Below, in pieces: positions 63,479-64,000 of a DNA stretch of 64,000 nucleotides. Position numbers and translations under genes: made by a program. The stretch comes from Geobacteraceae bacterium (GTDB taxonomy: Bacteria; Desulfobacterota; Desulfuromonadia; Geobacterales; Pseudopelobacteraceae): assembly GCA_027404165.1 (NCBI GenBank), contig DAHZCG010000006.1:186001-250000 (forward strand), in the 5' to 3' direction. Each line of letters starts with the position of its first letter. Within the stretch, counting starts at the first letter, position 1. Under the pieces are notes generated by a model that was given only the letters and a program-made list of their open reading frames with translations, did not search any database and was not told the origin of the DNA.

Positions 63479-63570
63479 AATGATTTATTGCTTAGATTTC
63501 CGTTTGATGCGGGTTTGTGGGCGGTTTCGGTCTACAAAAGTGGCGTTTTTTGGCCCTAAAATCTTTGTAT

Positions 63571-63600
63571 TTAATACCCCGAATCTTAGATAAATGTCAA
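63571..63600 (-). promoter_or_regulatory. Putative promoter of tRNA-Thr
   Basis: Minus strand TTGACA (63600-63595) and TATTAA (63576-63571) are 18 bases apart, about 90 bases upstream of the tRNA and overlapping the stop of the small ORF. Confidence 0.6.
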
Positions 63601-63779
63601 GTGCGACTTAATTTCGCTTTTTCGTCTCTACCCCACGCTTTACAATCTTCCACATAATCGCTATACGCTGCAGCTTCGTCCGACGGACCGGTACGCAACA
63701 AACCCAGTTCATCTTCAACGCTGTACCGCTCCCGGATCATCTCCACTACCTGCCGATTTATCGCAGCAATATTCCCCAT
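63597..63779 (-). CDS. Small hypothetical protein
   Basis: A 60-residue protein MGNIAAINRQVVEMIRERYS..., charged, with a Trp-containing C-terminus (KAWGRDEKAKLSRT). GAGGG lies about 10 bases before the ATG at 63779. The frame also opens at GTG 63794, overlapping the upstream ORF stop by 4 bases. I do not recognise it; phage or mobile-element origin is possible but not shown. Confidence 0.5.
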   Translation of the reverse strand: MGNIAAINRQVVEMIRERYSVEDELGLLRTGPSDEAAAYSDYVEDCKAWGRDEKAKLSRT

Positions 63780-63790
63780 AAAATCCGCCC

Positions 63791-63994
63791 TCACGACAAC
63801 GTATAATAGCGATCAACCTTCTTGATAACCGTCAGAAACGGGATATGATTCTTGTACCGTTCGACCTGTTCAATCATCACTGACGATCCGGTAAAAATCA
63901 CGCGCCTGGCTTCTTCCATTTCAAACTGCAGCGTCATGCAGCGTTGGCTGTTTTCCTTGTACTTACTGCTCGATATCTTGAACCCTGTGACCAT
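63791..63994 (-). CDS. Small hypothetical protein
   Basis: A 67-residue protein MVTGFKISSSKYKENSQR... with FTGSSVMIEQVERYKNHIPF and a C-terminus KKVDRYYTLS. It abuts the next small ORF on the same strand, so the two look like one operon. Function not recognised. The gene upstream lies outside the window. Confidence 0.5.
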   Translation of the reverse strand: MVTGFKISSSKYKENSQRCMTLQFEMEEARRVIFTGSSVMIEQVERYKNHIPFLTVIKKVDRYYTLS

Positions 63995-64000
63995 TATCTC

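Overview
The window is chromosomal DNA of a bacterium that looks like a member of the Desulfuromonadota, in the Geobacter/Pelobacter/Trichlorobacter neighbourhood. The pointers are protein character (long-form PurL with PurS-like N-terminal domains, exported Gly-zipper and Tyr-rich proteins, MgtE-N plus NRAMP pair), gene order (rpsB-tsf-pyrH-frr-uppS-cdsA-dxr-rseP) and single-copy anaerobe-type housekeeping genes. I see no CRISPR array, rRNA operon, insertion sequence or complete prophage. Nearly all of the sequence is coding. The assignment to a lineage is inference; no 16S gene is present.

Layout. 1-2.8 kb: end of the rod-shape operon (mrdA partial, mrdB). 2.8-4.5 kb: SPFH/NfeD membrane pair and a small YjfB-like protein. 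4.5-7.4 kb: an M-box magnesium riboswitch followed by a soluble PRC/MgtE-N/CBS protein and an NRAMP-type transporter with altered metal-site residues. 7.4-22 kb (minus strand): DUF4124 protein, a TlyA-HIT in-frame fusion, then a long nucleotide-synthesis run (asnS, DUF503, MBL hydrolase, purB, MscS, purL, recQ, purQ, purF, pyrE in order of transcription). 22-25.7 kb: chemoreceptor, two exported envelope proteins, an exported glutaredoxin-like protein. 25.7-30.2 kb (minus): xerD, PgpH-like HD phosphodiesterase, ybeY, DgkA-PAP2 fusion. 30.2-34.4 kb (minus): glnD, then a NifX-like/DUF134/IscU-like cluster with an inverted-repeat operator candidate and a large hairpin. 34.7-37.1 kb: glycosyltransferase, VF530 protein, O-methyltransferase. 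37.2-42.5 kb: pyruvate carboxylase, ilvE, Cys-rich protein, ferredoxin. 42.6-51.5 kb (plus): rpsB, tsf, pyrH, frr, uppS, cdsA, dxr, rseP, thioesterase, tsaB. 51.6-63 kb (plus): sucCD, dnaE, accA, rluB, CBS/CorC protein, lnt, prfB with its programmed frameshift. 63-64 kb: Cys-rich ORF, tRNA-Thr(CGT), two small unrecognised ORFs.

How the parts work together. Purine synthesis (PurB, L, Q, F) and pyrimidine synthesis (PyrE, PyrH) flank lipid and isoprenoid envelope genes (UppS, CdsA, Dxr, Lnt, DgkA-PAP2), translation factors (S2, EF-Ts, RRF, RF2, AsnRS) and central carbon enzymes (pyruvate carboxylase, succinyl-CoA synthetase, AccA). The most notable points are the Mg-riboswitch-controlled MgtE-N/CBS plus NRAMP-variant pair; two genes (dgkA-PAP2 and cdsA) whose family-consistent N-termini can only start at AUU or AUC codons with good Shine-Dalgarno sites; the TlyA-HIT fusion beside an A-run; and the NifX/DUF134/IscU-like cluster with unexplained DNA/RNA structure.
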